Of a stretch of 61,719 nt of DNA, positions 1 through 7,877 are shown piece by piece (the first letter of the stretch is position 1; the number at the start of each line of letters is the position of its first letter). The notes under the pieces were generated by a model. The model worked only from the letters and a program-made list of their open reading frames with translations, was not told the origin of the DNA and searched no databases. Both the position numbers and the translations under genes were made by a program. The DNA is from REEB426 sp964551975. Lineage in GTDB: Bacteria > Actinomycetota > Actinomycetes > S36-B12. The stretch is taken from the NCBI GenBank assembly GCA_964551975.1, contig CAZKFI010000004.1:1-61719 (forward strand). Direction: 5' to 3'.

Positions 1-340
1 GCGGGGTGATCTTCGCGACCTTATTGCCGGCGTACTCCACGAACCACAGGTTGCCGTCCGGACCCGCGGTGATGCCTTTCGGCTGAGAGGCCAGGGTGGG
101 AATCGCGTACCGGATCATGACACCGGCGGGCGTCATTCGGTTGATGTTGTTGGCGTCGGTCTCGGTGATCCAGAGGTTGCCGTCCGGACCGGCAGCAATG
201 CCGTAGGGGTTGGCGCCGGTCGCAAGGTCGAAGTACGTCGCATCACCAACCGCCGCCTGAGCGGCAGGTGCAGTACCAACGAGCGCCGAACCGACTACCA
301 GCGCCGTGGCGGTGAGGATCCCAAGCACACGTGAGGCCAT
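1..340 (-). CDS. Virginiamycin B lyase-like secreted beta-propeller protein (partial)
   Basis: Only the N-terminal 113 residues are present; the rest lies beyond the left edge. The ATG at 340 begins a signal peptide (hydrophobic residues about 8-22, then an Ala-rich cleavage region near residues 26-29). Two repeats of the type I(A/T)AGPDGNLW follow, about 45 residues apart, each with a polar strand ending in a threonine-proline turn. This repeat is typical of the Vgb/streptogramin lyase propeller family, which also contains many proteins of unknown activity. Catalytic residues are not in the visible part, so a lyase function is not shown; a secreted NHL/Vgb-type propeller is the safe call. 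Confidence 0.8.
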   Translation of the reverse strand, partial: MASRVLGILTATALVVGSALVGTAPAAQAAVGDATYFDLATGANPYGIAAGPDGNLWITETDANNINRMTPAGVMIRYAIPTLASQPKGITAGPDGNLWFVEYAGNKVAKITP

Positions 341-347
341 AGCGCAT

Positions 348-362
348 TGTCACATATGTCAC
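348..362. repeat. Direct repeat TGTCAC-ATA-TGTCAC upstream of the propeller gene
   Basis: Two identical hexamers separated by three bases lie 8-22 bases upstream of the start at 340, within the 86-base divergent spacer to the yqhA-like gene. This position would suit a regulator site for the secreted protein, but two hexamers can occur by chance. Confidence 0.25.
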
Positions 363-414
363 GCCCGTAACGGGTTGGGCCCCCGGCGCGTCGCCAAGGC
401 CCGATCCCGATGGC

Positions 415-420
415 TACGCT
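415..420 (+). promoter_or_regulatory. -10 hexamer TACGCT for a leaderless yqhA-like mRNA
   Basis: TACGCT is followed by exactly six bases and then the GTG start at 427, and no Shine-Dalgarno sequence precedes that GTG. It is one of 13 such sites in the window. Confidence 0.5.
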
Positions 421-426
421 GCCAGC

Positions 427-879
427 GTGCGCCGCATCATCGAGCTGTCCCGCTACGTCGCAGCCATCCCGGCCTTCGGGGCGATCCTGGGATCCCTGGT
501 GCTCATGGGCGTGGGGGTTCTTGAGGTCGTCAGGGCCATCTCCACGCTCATCCAAACCTGGGCGAGTACCAAAGAAATCGTCGTCGCGGTCCTCACCGCC
601 ATCGACAGCCTCCTGCTGGCCACGGTCTTGATGGTCATCGGCTACGGCATCTATGAACTCTTCGTCGACGAAGGTTTGAACCTACCCAGTTGGCTGGAGA
701 TTCGATCCCTAGACGACCTGAAGAACAAGCTCATCGGGGTCATCGTTGCTGTTATCGCGGTGATCTTCCTGGGATTCCTTGTTGATTCCGGCAACCCGGG
801 CGAGGTCCTGCAGGTGGGCATCGGCTGTGGTGCGGTACTCATCGGGCTGGCCGCCTTCAGTCTCTCCACACGTAAGTAG
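427..879 (+). CDS. YqhA / UPF0114 family membrane protein
   Basis: A 150-residue integral membrane protein with about four hydrophobic segments: roughly residues 9-35, 48-78, 98-120 and 128-146. A short charged stretch before the third segment (IRSLDDLKNKL) matches the UPF0114 (YqhA) family. The molecular function of that family is unknown. The GTG start is supported by a -10-like hexamer six bases upstream. A DUF2834 gene follows on the same strand after 31 bases, so the two may be co-transcribed. Confidence 0.8.
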   Translation: MRRIIELSRYVAAIPAFGAILGSLVLMGVGVLEVVRAISTLIQTWASTKEIVVAVLTAIDSLLLATVLMVIGYGIYELFVDEGLNLPSWLEIRSLDDLKNKLIGVIVAVIAVIFLGFLVDSGNPGEVLQVGIGCGAVLIGLAAFSLSTRK

Positions 880-910
880 TCAGCCGGAACCGCACGTGCA
901 AGGCTGAGGG

Positions 911-1264
911 GTGAGCAACCCCCGTGGGAGAAGGTCCTGGCCAAATGGCGCCGCCTGGTGCTACCTCGTTGCAGCGGTGGTGGGGCTGGTGGGCACTGCC
1001 GTGTTCAATGTTCGTGGCGCATTGGACCCCATCGGGGGCCCCGACGTCATCGTCGGCGTGCTGTTCGGTAACCCGTTGAGTGCCTCACTCAGCATCGACC
1101 TGCTGGTCGCCGCCTCGGCTGCATCGATCTTCATGATCGTCGAGGGTCGCCGCTTGGGAATGCGATGGGTCTGGCTCTATGTCGTCGGTTCCCTGGTCAC
1201 GGCAATCGCCTTCACCTTCCCGCTCTTCCTCGCCATGCGAGAACGGAAACTGGGGTCGTCCTGA
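911..1264 (+). CDS. DUF2834 domain membrane protein
   Basis: A 117-residue protein with three hydrophobic segments, about residues 14-33, 56-75 and 84-105. Its pattern (conserved Asn-Pro in the loop, a cytoplasmic RRLGMRWVW turn, then a short Arg/Lys tail) fits DUF2834, small membrane proteins of unknown role. The GTG start at 911 follows a GAGGGG-like sequence with almost no spacing, so the exact start is less certain. The stop at 1262-1264 lies just before the ATG of ung at 1266, which suggests co-transcription. Confidence 0.75.
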   Translation: MSNPRGRRSWPNGAAWCYLVAAVVGLVGTAVFNVRGALDPIGGPDVIVGVLFGNPLSASLSIDLLVAASAASIFMIVEGRRLGMRWVWLYVVGSLVTAIAFTFPLFLAMRERKLGSS

Positions 1265-1265
1265 C

Positions 1266-1946
1266 ATGGCACAGGATCTTCTTGATCTGGTCCACCCAAG
1301 TTGGCACGCCGCTCTGGCTGGTCAGGTGGAGCGGGTACGCGAGATCGGTGCTCATCTGCGAGCAGAGTCGGCCGCTGGGCGTCGGTGGTGTCCGCCAGGC
1401 GAGTCCATCCTGCGGGCCTTCCAACAGCCCCTACCAAGCGTCCGTATTCTCATCATGGGGCAGGACCCCTATCCGACACCAGGTCATGCGATGGGTCTGG
1501 CCTTTAGCGTGCAGCCAGAGGTGCGCCCACTACCGCGCAGCTTGCAGAACATCATCAGGGAACTTCGTGACGATGTTGGGGTTGCGGAACCACGGTCCGG
1601 CGATCTGAGTCCCTGGGCCGACCAGGGAGTACTCCTGCTCAATCGGGTCCTCACCGTGCAGGAGGGACAGCCCGGAAGCCATCGCAATATTGGCTGGGAG
1701 GCGGTCACTCAGGCAGCGATCGAAGGGCTCCTTGCCCGAGTGGAGGAGCCACTCGTGGCCATCCTGTGGGGACGGGATGCGCAAACCCTGCAGCCACTGC
1801 TGGAAGACACGCCCTGCATCACGAGTGCACATCCCAGTCCGATGTCAGCCGATCGCGGGTTCTTTGGCTCGCGTCCATTCAGCCAGGCCAACGAGGCGCT
1901 GATCGATCTCGGTGGGGATCCGGTGGATTGGTCGCTCACCGGATGA
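1266..1946 (+). CDS. ung: Uracil-DNA glycosylase, family 1
   Basis: The product removes uracil from DNA (from cytosine deamination or dUTP incorporation) and starts base-excision repair. The 226-residue protein has the water-activating motif GQDPYP with its Asp and Tyr, the VLLLNRVLTV strand with the uracil-recognition Asn, and the HPSP leucine-loop motif followed by a GFFGSRPFSQAN tail. Length and motif order are typical of bacterial Ung. The ATG at 1266 starts just after the DUF2834 stop. A second, family 5 glycosylase is encoded at 20712-21431, so the organism carries two uracil-excision enzymes. Confidence 0.96.
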   Translation: MAQDLLDLVHPSWHAALAGQVERVREIGAHLRAESAAGRRWCPPGESILRAFQQPLPSVRILIMGQDPYPTPGHAMGLAFSVQPEVRPLPRSLQNIIRELRDDVGVAEPRSGDLSPWADQGVLLLNRVLTVQEGQPGSHRNIGWEAVTQAAIEGLLARVEEPLVAILWGRDAQTLQPLLEDTPCITSAHPSPMSADRGFFGSRPFSQANEALIDLGGDPVDWSLTG

Positions 1947-1956
1947 AGTGAGGAAT

Positions 1957-2349
1957 TCAGGACGCGAAAGCAGCCAGCCGCGACTGAACGACCTTGCGCA
2001 TCCACACTTCGGCGACGAAGGACATAAACGGCACCGTTCCCGCCAGCAGCACGGCGAGCGTTCGAGGAACACTCAACCGCAGTCGAAACACCAGGTCGAC
2101 GCTGACGATGAGGTAGATGAAGTAGAGCCAACCATGGGCAGTCCATAGGTAGCGATACAAAGCGGGCTTAGCCTCGACGTTGGCGTAATCCCAGAACCCA
2201 TACCCGAGAACCAACCAGATCGTCAGGGCACCAAGGACCACACCCGTGGCCCAGGCCAGGATCCGGTAGCGGGTGAATGCTCGCTGCAGTCCAACCTTTG
2301 GGTCCTTACCCGCCGCGCTGGGCTGGGCAGCCGGCTCAGCATCACTCAT
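1957..2349 (-). CDS. DUF3817 domain membrane protein
   Basis: About 130 residues with a hydrophilic Ala/Pro/Lys N-terminus and three hydrophobic segments, near residues 30-50, 68-86 and 95-115. The order TRYRILAW, then TAHGWLYFIYLI, then a final VAEVW helix is typical of DUF3817, an actinobacterial membrane family of unknown function. I chose the ATG at 2349, directly after the kinase stop at 2352; a TTG at 2355 would give a 4-base overlap instead. It is the last gene of the run small protein, SURF1, kinase, DUF3817. Confidence 0.82.
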   Translation of the reverse strand: MSDAEPAAQPSAAGKDPKVGLQRAFTRYRILAWATGVVLGALTIWLVLGYGFWDYANVEAKPALYRYLWTAHGWLYFIYLIVSVDLVFRLRLSVPRTLAVLLAGTVPFMSFVAEVWMRKVVQSRLAAFAS

Positions 2350-2351
2350 GA

Positions 2352-3272
2352 TCAATTACCTTCCTCAACAAGTTCACTGGCGAAGGGCGGATCGGCACCA
2401 GCCCGCGTGCAGGTAATCGCGGCCACGCGAATGCCAAACATCGCAGCCGCAACGAGTGCATCCTGATTGGTGACGTCCGAACGGGTCAAACCAGACTGAG
2501 TCCAATGAGCGAGGAACCCGCCGCTGAAGGCATCCCCGGCACCTACTGAATCGACGACGTCGACCTGAGGAACGTTGAGCATCGTTTCACCTGCGGTGCT
2601 CATGACGTACACCGCGGACGGACCGCCGGTGAAGAGCACCGCTGCACCCGTTTGCCGAGTCAGAGCTCTAGCTGCTTCCAGTGGATCAACGTCCGGGTAG
2701 AGAAACGTGAGGTCATCGCGGCTCACCTTCACCAGATCCGCGCGTTTGAGCACAGCCTGGAAAGTGGGCTGAAAAGCCGAGGTGGCGCCCATGACAGCAG
2801 GACGACAGTTGGGGTCGATCATCACTCGGCAGTCATCACGGGCGGACTCCACGACCGCTCGGGTTGCCTGCGCCAATGGCAGAAAGACCAAACCGAGCGT
2901 CCCGGCATGCAGTGCTGAGCAGTCCTGCGGAATAGCGGCCAGCGCTGCCTCCGGCATCACCGCGGCGGCTGAGGTTCCTTCGTGAATAAATCGGTAGGTC
3001 GCCGATCCGGTCTCATCCAGTTCAGCAATGGCCAACGTCGTAGGTTCCGGCACTGGTGCTAGAGCCAGGTGCACACCATCTTCCACCAACTTTCGCTGGA
3101 TACGTCGACCGAACACGTCGGTCGAGACGCCGCCGAGAAACGCTGCGGATTCTCCGAGTCTGGCCAGGGTGCGCCGGGTGTTCAACGGCGCCCCGCCAAT
3201 TGCCGCTGCGCGCACCTCGCCATCCGGCCCCACGATGATGTCAATCAGCGCCTCGCCGATGACTGTGATCAT
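2352..3272 (-). CDS. PfkB-family carbohydrate kinase (fructokinase-like)
   Basis: The 306-residue protein has the PfkB hallmarks: an N-terminal GGAPLNTRRTLARLG region and the C-terminal VGAGDAFSGGF signature, whose Asp is the catalytic base and whose Gly-Ala-Gly forms the anion hole. It probably phosphorylates a sugar such as fructose with ATP; the real substrate cannot be read from sequence. The motif beginning GGAPLN is like fructokinases, where GGAPANVA is usual. The ATG at 3272 overlaps the SURF1 stop by four bases, so the two are translationally coupled although functionally unrelated. Confidence 0.88.
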   Translation of the reverse strand: MITVIGEALIDIIVGPDGEVRAAAIGGAPLNTRRTLARLGESAAFLGGVSTDVFGRRIQRKLVEDGVHLALAPVPEPTTLAIAELDETGSATYRFIHEGTSAAAVMPEAALAAIPQDCSALHAGTLGLVFLPLAQATRAVVESARDDCRVMIDPNCRPAVMGATSAFQPTFQAVLKRADLVKVSRDDLTFLYPDVDPLEAARALTRQTGAAVLFTGGPSAVYVMSTAGETMLNVPQVDVVDSVGAGDAFSGGFLAHWTQSGLTRSDVTNQDALVAAAMFGIRVAAITCTRAGADPPFASELVEEGN

Positions 3273-4093
3273 GGTTGCACGCTAGCGGTCGCATTGGTGG
3301 ACCGCTCGACTGCCTCGCGCCATACCCATACCACCCACAAAGCCAGAGCGAACATAGCGAACACAAACCACTGCAGGGCGTAGAAGGCATTCTGGAGCGG
3401 AAGACTCACCTGCATTCCCTGCGTGACCGGCACCGGCCTAGGTGCCGTTGCCGTGTTGACCGGCTGCTGGCCCTGCAGGACGACGACACCTGGACGAAGT
3501 CGATCCGGCCACCGTTGCGCGATGAGCTCGGCGTTAATAGCCACCAGCGTGCCGGGTGGTGGATCGGCGTCTGCGTAGAACGTCTCGTAGGGCTGCAGTG
3601 CACCGGTGACTCTCACCTGCTCCAGGGGCGTCTGGTCAGCGATGATCTCTGCGGTCGCTGAGTCCGGTGCCCAACCGCGCAGTACCGCTTGCAGGGAGCC
3701 ATCCGGCAGGCGAAGTGGTGTGAGCACCCATACCCCGACCGCGTCACCAAGTAGACGTGGACGCACAAGCTGCTGGTACGTGGGCAGGTACTCACCGTTC
3801 AGGATCACTCGTCTGCCGACCTGGTCATTGGGTAGTCCCTCACCGACAACCGTGACCTGTTCGATCTGTTCCGGCACCAACGATGCCGCACGCTCCGCCG
3901 CAGCCAGGTCCAACGTTCGCTCCCACTGCCAACGGCCCATGAACACGCAGCCGAGAGCCACCAGGAGCGCCACGATGCCCAGCGCTATCCACCGCCGCGA
4001 TCCGGCAGCGGCTAGGAGGGCGCTAGCTGTCGGCCGCGCCGGCCTGACCTGACTTTGTCTCACCGGTACCCGGTTCCGTGGGGAGTTGATCAT
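3269..4093 (-). CDS. SURF1-family cytochrome oxidase assembly protein
   Basis: The family helps assemble cytochrome c oxidase. The architecture fits: a cytoplasmic N-terminus, one membrane helix ending in the conserved GRWQWER, a large outward-facing domain with the SURF1 pattern GRRVILNGEYLP and PLRLPDGSLQAVLRGW, and a second helix near the C-terminus (YALQWFVFAMFAL). The start is uncertain: ATG at 4093 overlaps the upstream small gene by 71 bases, and in-frame GTG codons at 4069 and 4063 would reduce this. No other oxidase genes are in the window. Confidence 0.85.
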   Translation of the reverse strand: MINSPRNRVPVRQSQVRPARPTASALLAAAGSRRWIALGIVALLVALGCVFMGRWQWERTLDLAAAERAASLVPEQIEQVTVVGEGLPNDQVGRRVILNGEYLPTYQQLVRPRLLGDAVGVWVLTPLRLPDGSLQAVLRGWAPDSATAEIIADQTPLEQVRVTGALQPYETFYADADPPPGTLVAINAELIAQRWPDRLRPGVVVLQGQQPVNTATAPRPVPVTQGMQVSLPLQNAFYALQWFVFAMFALALWVVWVWREAVERSTNATASVQP

Positions 4094-4241
4094 CCGGAAA
4101 TTCCCGATCAATCTTGCGCAACTGCCGATTCATCGATCGCCAAAGCAGAAAGAGTGCGACACCCAGCAGGATGACGAACAGGCCAGCGATCGGCATCGCA
4201 CCATCGATGACTCCGCTGAGATCGGGCTGATCAGGATCCAT
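4023..4241 (-). CDS. Small single-pass membrane protein, unknown
   Basis: About 72 residues: an acidic N-terminus, one strongly hydrophobic helix (roughly residues 17-35), then a basic RSMNRQLRKIDREF segment and an acidic, Gly-rich tail. The topology suggests a small anchored protein with a charged cytoplasmic side. I chose the ATG at 4241 because GAAGG lies seven bases upstream; a GTG two codons earlier is possible. It lies between mca and the SURF1 gene and overlaps the latter. I do not recognise a family. Confidence 0.6.
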   Translation of the reverse strand: MDPDQPDLSGVIDGAMPIAGLFVILLGVALFLLWRSMNRQLRKIDREFPDDQLPTEPGTGETKSGQAGAADS

Positions 4242-4259
4242 GTCCACACCTTCTCATGC

Positions 4260-4324
4260 ACAGAGCCTGTCTCATGGACAGAGCCTGTCTCATGGACAGA
4301 GCCTGTCTCATGGACAGAGCCTGA
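4260..4324. repeat. 18-base tandem repeat, 3.6 copies, with internal hairpin
   Basis: Three perfect copies of ACAGAGCCTGTCTCATGG plus a partial fourth fill most of the 89-base gap between the mca stop and the small membrane gene. Each unit contains CTGTC-TCATG-GACAG, a 5-bp stem with a 5-base loop, so transcripts could fold into a row of small hairpins. A further partial TCTCATG sits just before the array. Confidence 0.9.
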
Positions 4325-4330
4325 GCAGGA

Positions 4331-5218
4331 CTAGCGCAGGCCCTGAAAGAGATCATCTTCCACCTGCACTGAGAGGTCAGGGAGTTCAACGCCTGGGGCG
4401 CAGTAGGCGAGCTCGAAGTCTTCGGTAGGCCAGATGTTCTGCTGCATGTCCAATGGCACGCCAAACCAGGCGCTGTCCTCACTGATCTGCGATCGGTGAG
4501 CTCGCAGCGCCGCATCGCGAACAGCAAACCAAGGCGCCACATGGACTCGCGTCGTGACGCGATTTCGGGCCTCGTCCTTCCACCCATCAAGCCAGTCGTG
4601 ATACGGGGACTCTAGATCCGCATCGATCATCGCCAGATGTAATGCCTGGACCCGAGCCTTGGTGAACTGTTGGTTGTAGTACACCTTCAGCACCTGCCAT
4701 GGTTCGCCACAGTCCGGGAGCGCCGCCGGATCCGCGGCAAGTCGCACAGCCTCCATCGACACCAGATGGCACTGCACATGATCCGGGTGTGGATAGCCAC
4801 CCTTTTCGTCATAGGTGGTCAAAACCTGGGGGCGGAACGCCCGAATATGCGCGACCAGTGCCGGCGTCACCTCGTCAAGTGGCAGCGCAGCAAAGCAGCC
4901 ATCAGGAAGTGGCGGCAGCGGATCACCCTCCGGATAACCGGAGTCAGCGAACCCCAGCCAGGCATGGCGGATTCCTAGGATGCGCGCCGCCTCGGCCATT
5001 TCCGCCTGACGCACAGCAGCCAGGCCGTGGGCCTGCACCGCTTCCTCAACTGCCGGGTTCAACACATCGCCACGCTCGCCACCGGTGCAGGTCACCACCA
5101 TGACCTCAATGCCCTCGTTCACGTAGCGCGCCGTAGTGGCTGCGCCCTTACTGGATTCATCATCCGGATGAGCATGCACAGCCATCAGTCGCAGGTCGGT
5201 GGTGGTTGGCGTGGACAT
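4331..5218 (-). CDS. mca: Mycothiol S-conjugate amidase
   Basis: Mca hydrolyses mycothiol S-conjugates to a mercapturic acid, which is exported, and glucosaminyl-inositol, so detoxifying electrophiles. The 295-residue protein has the zinc site of the MshB/Mca/PIG-L family: H17-P-D-D near the N-terminus and the later HPDH motif inside GGYPHPDH. Length and the downstream Tyr-Asn-Gln-Gln and QNIWPTEDFELA regions fit Mca better than MshB. Its neighbours DUF4307 and greA are also next to mca in mycobacteria. This gene implies that the organism makes mycothiol. A weaker -10-like GAGACT lies six bases before its ATG. Confidence 0.94.
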   Translation of the reverse strand: MSTPTTTDLRLMAVHAHPDDESSKGAATTARYVNEGIEVMVVTCTGGERGDVLNPAVEEAVQAHGLAAVRQAEMAEAARILGIRHAWLGFADSGYPEGDPLPPLPDGCFAALPLDEVTPALVAHIRAFRPQVLTTYDEKGGYPHPDHVQCHLVSMEAVRLAADPAALPDCGEPWQVLKVYYNQQFTKARVQALHLAMIDADLESPYHDWLDGWKDEARNRVTTRVHVAPWFAVRDAALRAHRSQISEDSAWFGVPLDMQQNIWPTEDFELAYCAPGVELPDLSVQVEDDLFQGLR

Positions 5219-5239
5219 TGGCGCAGTCTCTCACTGGCT

Positions 5240-5245
5240 TACCCT
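5240..5245 (+). promoter_or_regulatory. -10 hexamer TACCCT for a leaderless DUF4307 mRNA
   Basis: TACCCT is followed by six bases and then GTG at 5252. This spacing supports the GTG as the true start rather than the in-frame ATG at 5291. Confidence 0.5.
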
Positions 5246-5251
5246 GACCTG

Positions 5252-5725
5252 GTGCCAAGTCCATTCCGGCCGGAGCAATTAAGTCCGGCCATGCGTGAAC
5301 GCTATGGAGTGGACCGTCGTAATTGGGCAGGTCCGGTGCTCGCGATTGGCACCGTGAGCCTGTTCGTACTTGCCCTCAGTTGGGTGTGGCTGGGCATTGG
5401 CGGCAATCAGATCGACAGCCAGTTGCTGGCCTGGAACGACAGTCAGCCCGGGCGGGTGAGCATGACCTTCACGGTGAAGAAACAGGGCAACACCCCCGCT
5501 CGGTGCGTCCTGAGAGCCCAGGACCGAAGCCGAGTGGACGTCGGGTACGCCACGGTGGACATCCCTGCCGCTCCCGAACAGATCGAAATCACCTATGAAC
5601 TGGCAGTCCTGGCTCCCGCCTTCCTTGCCGAGGTACTGGGCTGCTCGGTCGAAGGGCCACCACAGGTTGCCGAGCCGCAGTTTCCGCCCGGAGTTGCACC
5701 ACCAGCTCAACCGTGGACCGGCTGA
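5252..5725 (+). CDS. DUF4307 membrane-anchored protein
   Basis: The 157-residue product has a proline-rich N-terminus with the family sequence RERYGVDRR, a single membrane helix (about residues 25-46) and an outer beta-rich domain with one Cys pair candidate (in ARCVLRAQD and LGCSVEG). DUF4307 proteins of actinobacteria have no known activity but are repeatedly encoded next to mca and greA, as here. The start is the GTG with a -10-like hexamer six bases upstream. Confidence 0.85.
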   Translation: MPSPFRPEQLSPAMRERYGVDRRNWAGPVLAIGTVSLFVLALSWVWLGIGGNQIDSQLLAWNDSQPGRVSMTFTVKKQGNTPARCVLRAQDRSRVDVGYATVDIPAAPEQIEITYELAVLAPAFLAEVLGCSVEGPPQVAEPQFPPGVAPPAQPWTG

Positions 5726-5752
5726 ACCACGCACAGGCTCGTATTTCACCGT

Positions 5753-5758
5753 TACTCT
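5753..5758 (+). promoter_or_regulatory. -10 hexamer TACTCT for leaderless greA
   Basis: TACTCT, six bases, then the ATG of greA at 5765. No Shine-Dalgarno sequence is present before this ATG. Confidence 0.55.
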
Positions 5759-5764
5759 GCTTCC

Positions 5765-6256
5765 ATGACCGACGACACGGTGACCTGGCTGACCCAGGAG
5801 GCCCACGACCGCCTGGTCGGTGAGCTTGCGGAGCGTGAAGGACCCCGCCGCGTCGAGATCACCAAGCGCATTGAAGCTGCGCGCGAGGAGGGCGATCTCC
5901 GGGAGAACGGTGGCTATCACGCAGCCAAAGAGGAGCAGGGCAAGAACGAAGCGCGGATTCGCCAGCTGAAGCACCTGCTCGAGCACGCACAGATCGGAGT
6001 TCCTGAGTCTGCGGCGGACGAGGTCGCGCACGGCAAGGTGGTCACTGTGCGATTCCCAGTTTTTGGTGACGAGGAGACGTTCCTGCTCGGCTCCCGCGAA
6101 GAGGCAGCCCACGCATCCATCGAGGTGTACTCGCCAACATCGCCGTTGGGATCTGCGGTGTTGGGGCGGCGGGTCGGCGACCGCGCGACCTACCAGCTAG
6201 CCAACGGTAAAGACATGGACGTTGAAATCGTTCGTGTCGAGTCCTACTCGCCATAA
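5765..6256 (+). CDS. greA: Transcription elongation factor GreA
   Basis: GreA rescues backtracked RNA polymerase by stimulating cleavage of the transcript in the secondary channel. The 163-residue protein has the N-terminal coiled coil with the tip acidic residues in AREEGDLRENGGYHAAKEEQ, which act with the polymerase magnesium, and the C-terminal FKBP-like domain ending in ATYQLANGKDMDVEI. Length and motifs are typical. The SDR gene follows 17 bases later on the same strand. Confidence 0.95.
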   Translation: MTDDTVTWLTQEAHDRLVGELAEREGPRRVEITKRIEAAREEGDLRENGGYHAAKEEQGKNEARIRQLKHLLEHAQIGVPESAADEVAHGKVVTVRFPVFGDEETFLLGSREEAAHASIEVYSPTSPLGSAVLGRRVGDRATYQLANGKDMDVEIVRVESYSP

Positions 6257-6273
6257 GCGGACTGCCAGCAGTC

Positions 6274-6999
6274 ATGCGACGAGCCATCATCACCGGGGGT
6301 TCATCCGGCCTTGGGCTAGCGGCGGCACAACTCCTGCGTGAACGCGGGGATCACGTGGTGATTCTGGATGTTCAAGAACCGGAATCTGAGTGGCCTTTCG
6401 TTCGTACCGATGTCAGTGCTGACGACTCGGTTCGCAATGCGGTGAAAGGTGCTGCCGACCTGCTGGGTGGCATTGACATTGTCATCAACAGTGCCGCTAT
6501 TTCGGCCATTGGCGATGTCTCAGCCAACTCCGATGAGCAGTGGGCAACAACGTTGAACGTCAATGTCACGGGAATCGCACGGATCTGTCGCGCAGCTGAG
6601 CCGTATCTGCGTCAGGGCTCAGCGCCCGTGATCGTCAACGTGGCCTCGGTTGCCAGCATCACCGGACTTGCTCAGCGAGTGCTCTACAGCGCAACCAAAG
6701 GTGCGGTGTTGGCGATGACGTTGGCGATGGCTACCGACTACCTCGCGGCCGGTATCCGAGTGAACGCTGTCGCACCTGGCACCGCGGATACACCCTGGGT
6801 TGCCCGCCTGCTGGCCACGGCAGAAGATCCGCAGGCTGCGCGTACCGCCCTTGAAGCGCGGCAACCGATCGGACGACTCATCAGTGCAGATGAAGTGGCG
6901 CTGGCAATCGGCTATCTCACCGACGCTCGGTCTGGCTCCACGACTGGCACCGTGCTGACGGTGGACGGTGGCCTACATTCCCTGTTGCCCCCGCGCTGA
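6274..6999 (+). CDS. Short-chain dehydrogenase/reductase
   Basis: A classical SDR of 241 residues: cofactor motif TGGSSGLG at the N-terminus, Asp at the end of strand 2 (ILDVQ, suggesting NAD preference), the NSAA motif, catalytic Ser in VASVAS, and YSATK with the catalytic Tyr and Lys. The C-terminus has the usual GTVLTVDGGL. It resembles SDRs acting on sugar acids or 3-oxoacyl substrates, but neither sequence nor neighbours fix the substrate. Confidence 0.88.
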   Translation: MRRAIITGGSSGLGLAAAQLLRERGDHVVILDVQEPESEWPFVRTDVSADDSVRNAVKGAADLLGGIDIVINSAAISAIGDVSANSDEQWATTLNVNVTGIARICRAAEPYLRQGSAPVIVNVASVASITGLAQRVLYSATKGAVLAMTLAMATDYLAAGIRVNAVAPGTADTPWVARLLATAEDPQAARTALEARQPIGRLISADEVALAIGYLTDARSGSTTGTVLTVDGGLHSLLPPR

Positions 7000-7020
7000 C
7001 TGCATTCCCGGTGAGGGCAC

Positions 7021-7875
7021 TCAGCGCGCTGTAGTCCGTCGGTAGCGTCGCACCGACAAGCTGGCGAAGACTGCTATCAGCACCACACAGCTGATGATCG
7101 TGTACGCCTGCGGGTTCTCCATGGGCCAGTAGTCAGGTATTGGTCCAGTTGGGTTGCCGAAGAGTTCCCGTGTGGCCAACACCAGCGTTGAAATTGGGTT
7201 GAACGCAGCAAAGGCCTGGAGCCACCCTGGCATTGATGAGATCGGCACGAACGCGTTGGACATGAATGTCAACGGAAACAGCCAGACCAGGCCCGCTGTG
7301 TTCGCTGTTTCCGGGTTTGGCATGTAGAGGCCGATGAACGCGCCCACCCATGCAACGGTGTAAGCGAAGAGCAGGAGCAGGGCATAAGCCGCGAATGCAT
7401 TGAACACACCATCACTGATTCGCCATCCCACGAGTAGTCCCGTAATGGTGAGCACGGTCAAGACCAGGATCTGCCTCACCGCATCAGCGAACGTACGACC
7501 GAAGACAACAGCCCCCGGTGCCATTGGGAGTGCTCGGAAGCGATCTATGAGACCGCGGTGCATATCCTCGGCAAGGCCGACCGTGCTGGACGCCGCCGCG
7601 AATGCAACCGTTTGGCCGAAAATTCCCGGCATCAAGTACTGCCGATAGGCGTCACTACCTGAGTCACCGGGGATGGGGATGGCACCGCCAAAAACAAAGG
7701 CGAACAGCAGCACGAAAATCACCGGCTGCACCAGCGAGAAAAATAGGAGCTCCGGGATACGCGCGGTCTGAATCAGATTCCGTCGCGCAACGACCAAGCC
7801 ATCATGGAGTGACCACCCGTACCAGGGCCGCGGGCGCGGAATCGGCTGCACGGTAGCTAATGACATCTGGCTCAT
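7021..7875 (-). CDS. ABC-2 type exporter permease (DrrB family)
   Basis: A 284-residue membrane protein with six hydrophobic segments, of the ABC-2 family used by daunorubicin/doxorubicin-type exporters. Recognisable family features are the VQPVIFVLLFAFVFGGAI first helix region, the FAAASSTVGLAEDMHRGLIDRFRALPM motif, and LTFMSNAFVPISSMPGWLQ near the C-terminus. It sits two bases after the stop of its ATPase gene, so the pair forms one exporter. The exported compound is unknown. Confidence 0.92.
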   Translation of the reverse strand: MSQMSLATVQPIPRPRPWYGWSLHDGLVVARRNLIQTARIPELLFFSLVQPVIFVLLFAFVFGGAIPIPGDSGSDAYRQYLMPGIFGQTVAFAAASSTVGLAEDMHRGLIDRFRALPMAPGAVVFGRTFADAVRQILVLTVLTITGLLVGWRISDGVFNAFAAYALLLLFAYTVAWVGAFIGLYMPNPETANTAGLVWLFPLTFMSNAFVPISSMPGWLQAFAAFNPISTLVLATRELFGNPTGPIPDYWPMENPQAYTIISCVVLIAVFASLSVRRYRRTTAR

Positions 7876-7877
7876 GA

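Noticed and set aside
4231..4590. Open frame encoding repeated ALSMRQ peptides over the 18-base repeat
   Set aside because: It is mostly the mca 3' end in another frame; the peptide repeats simply mirror the DNA repeat.
5279..6112. 277-residue open frame on the minus strand opposite DUF4307 and greA
   Set aside because: It is the antisense frame of two well-recognised genes; the sequence has no family features and lies across both genes and their spacer.
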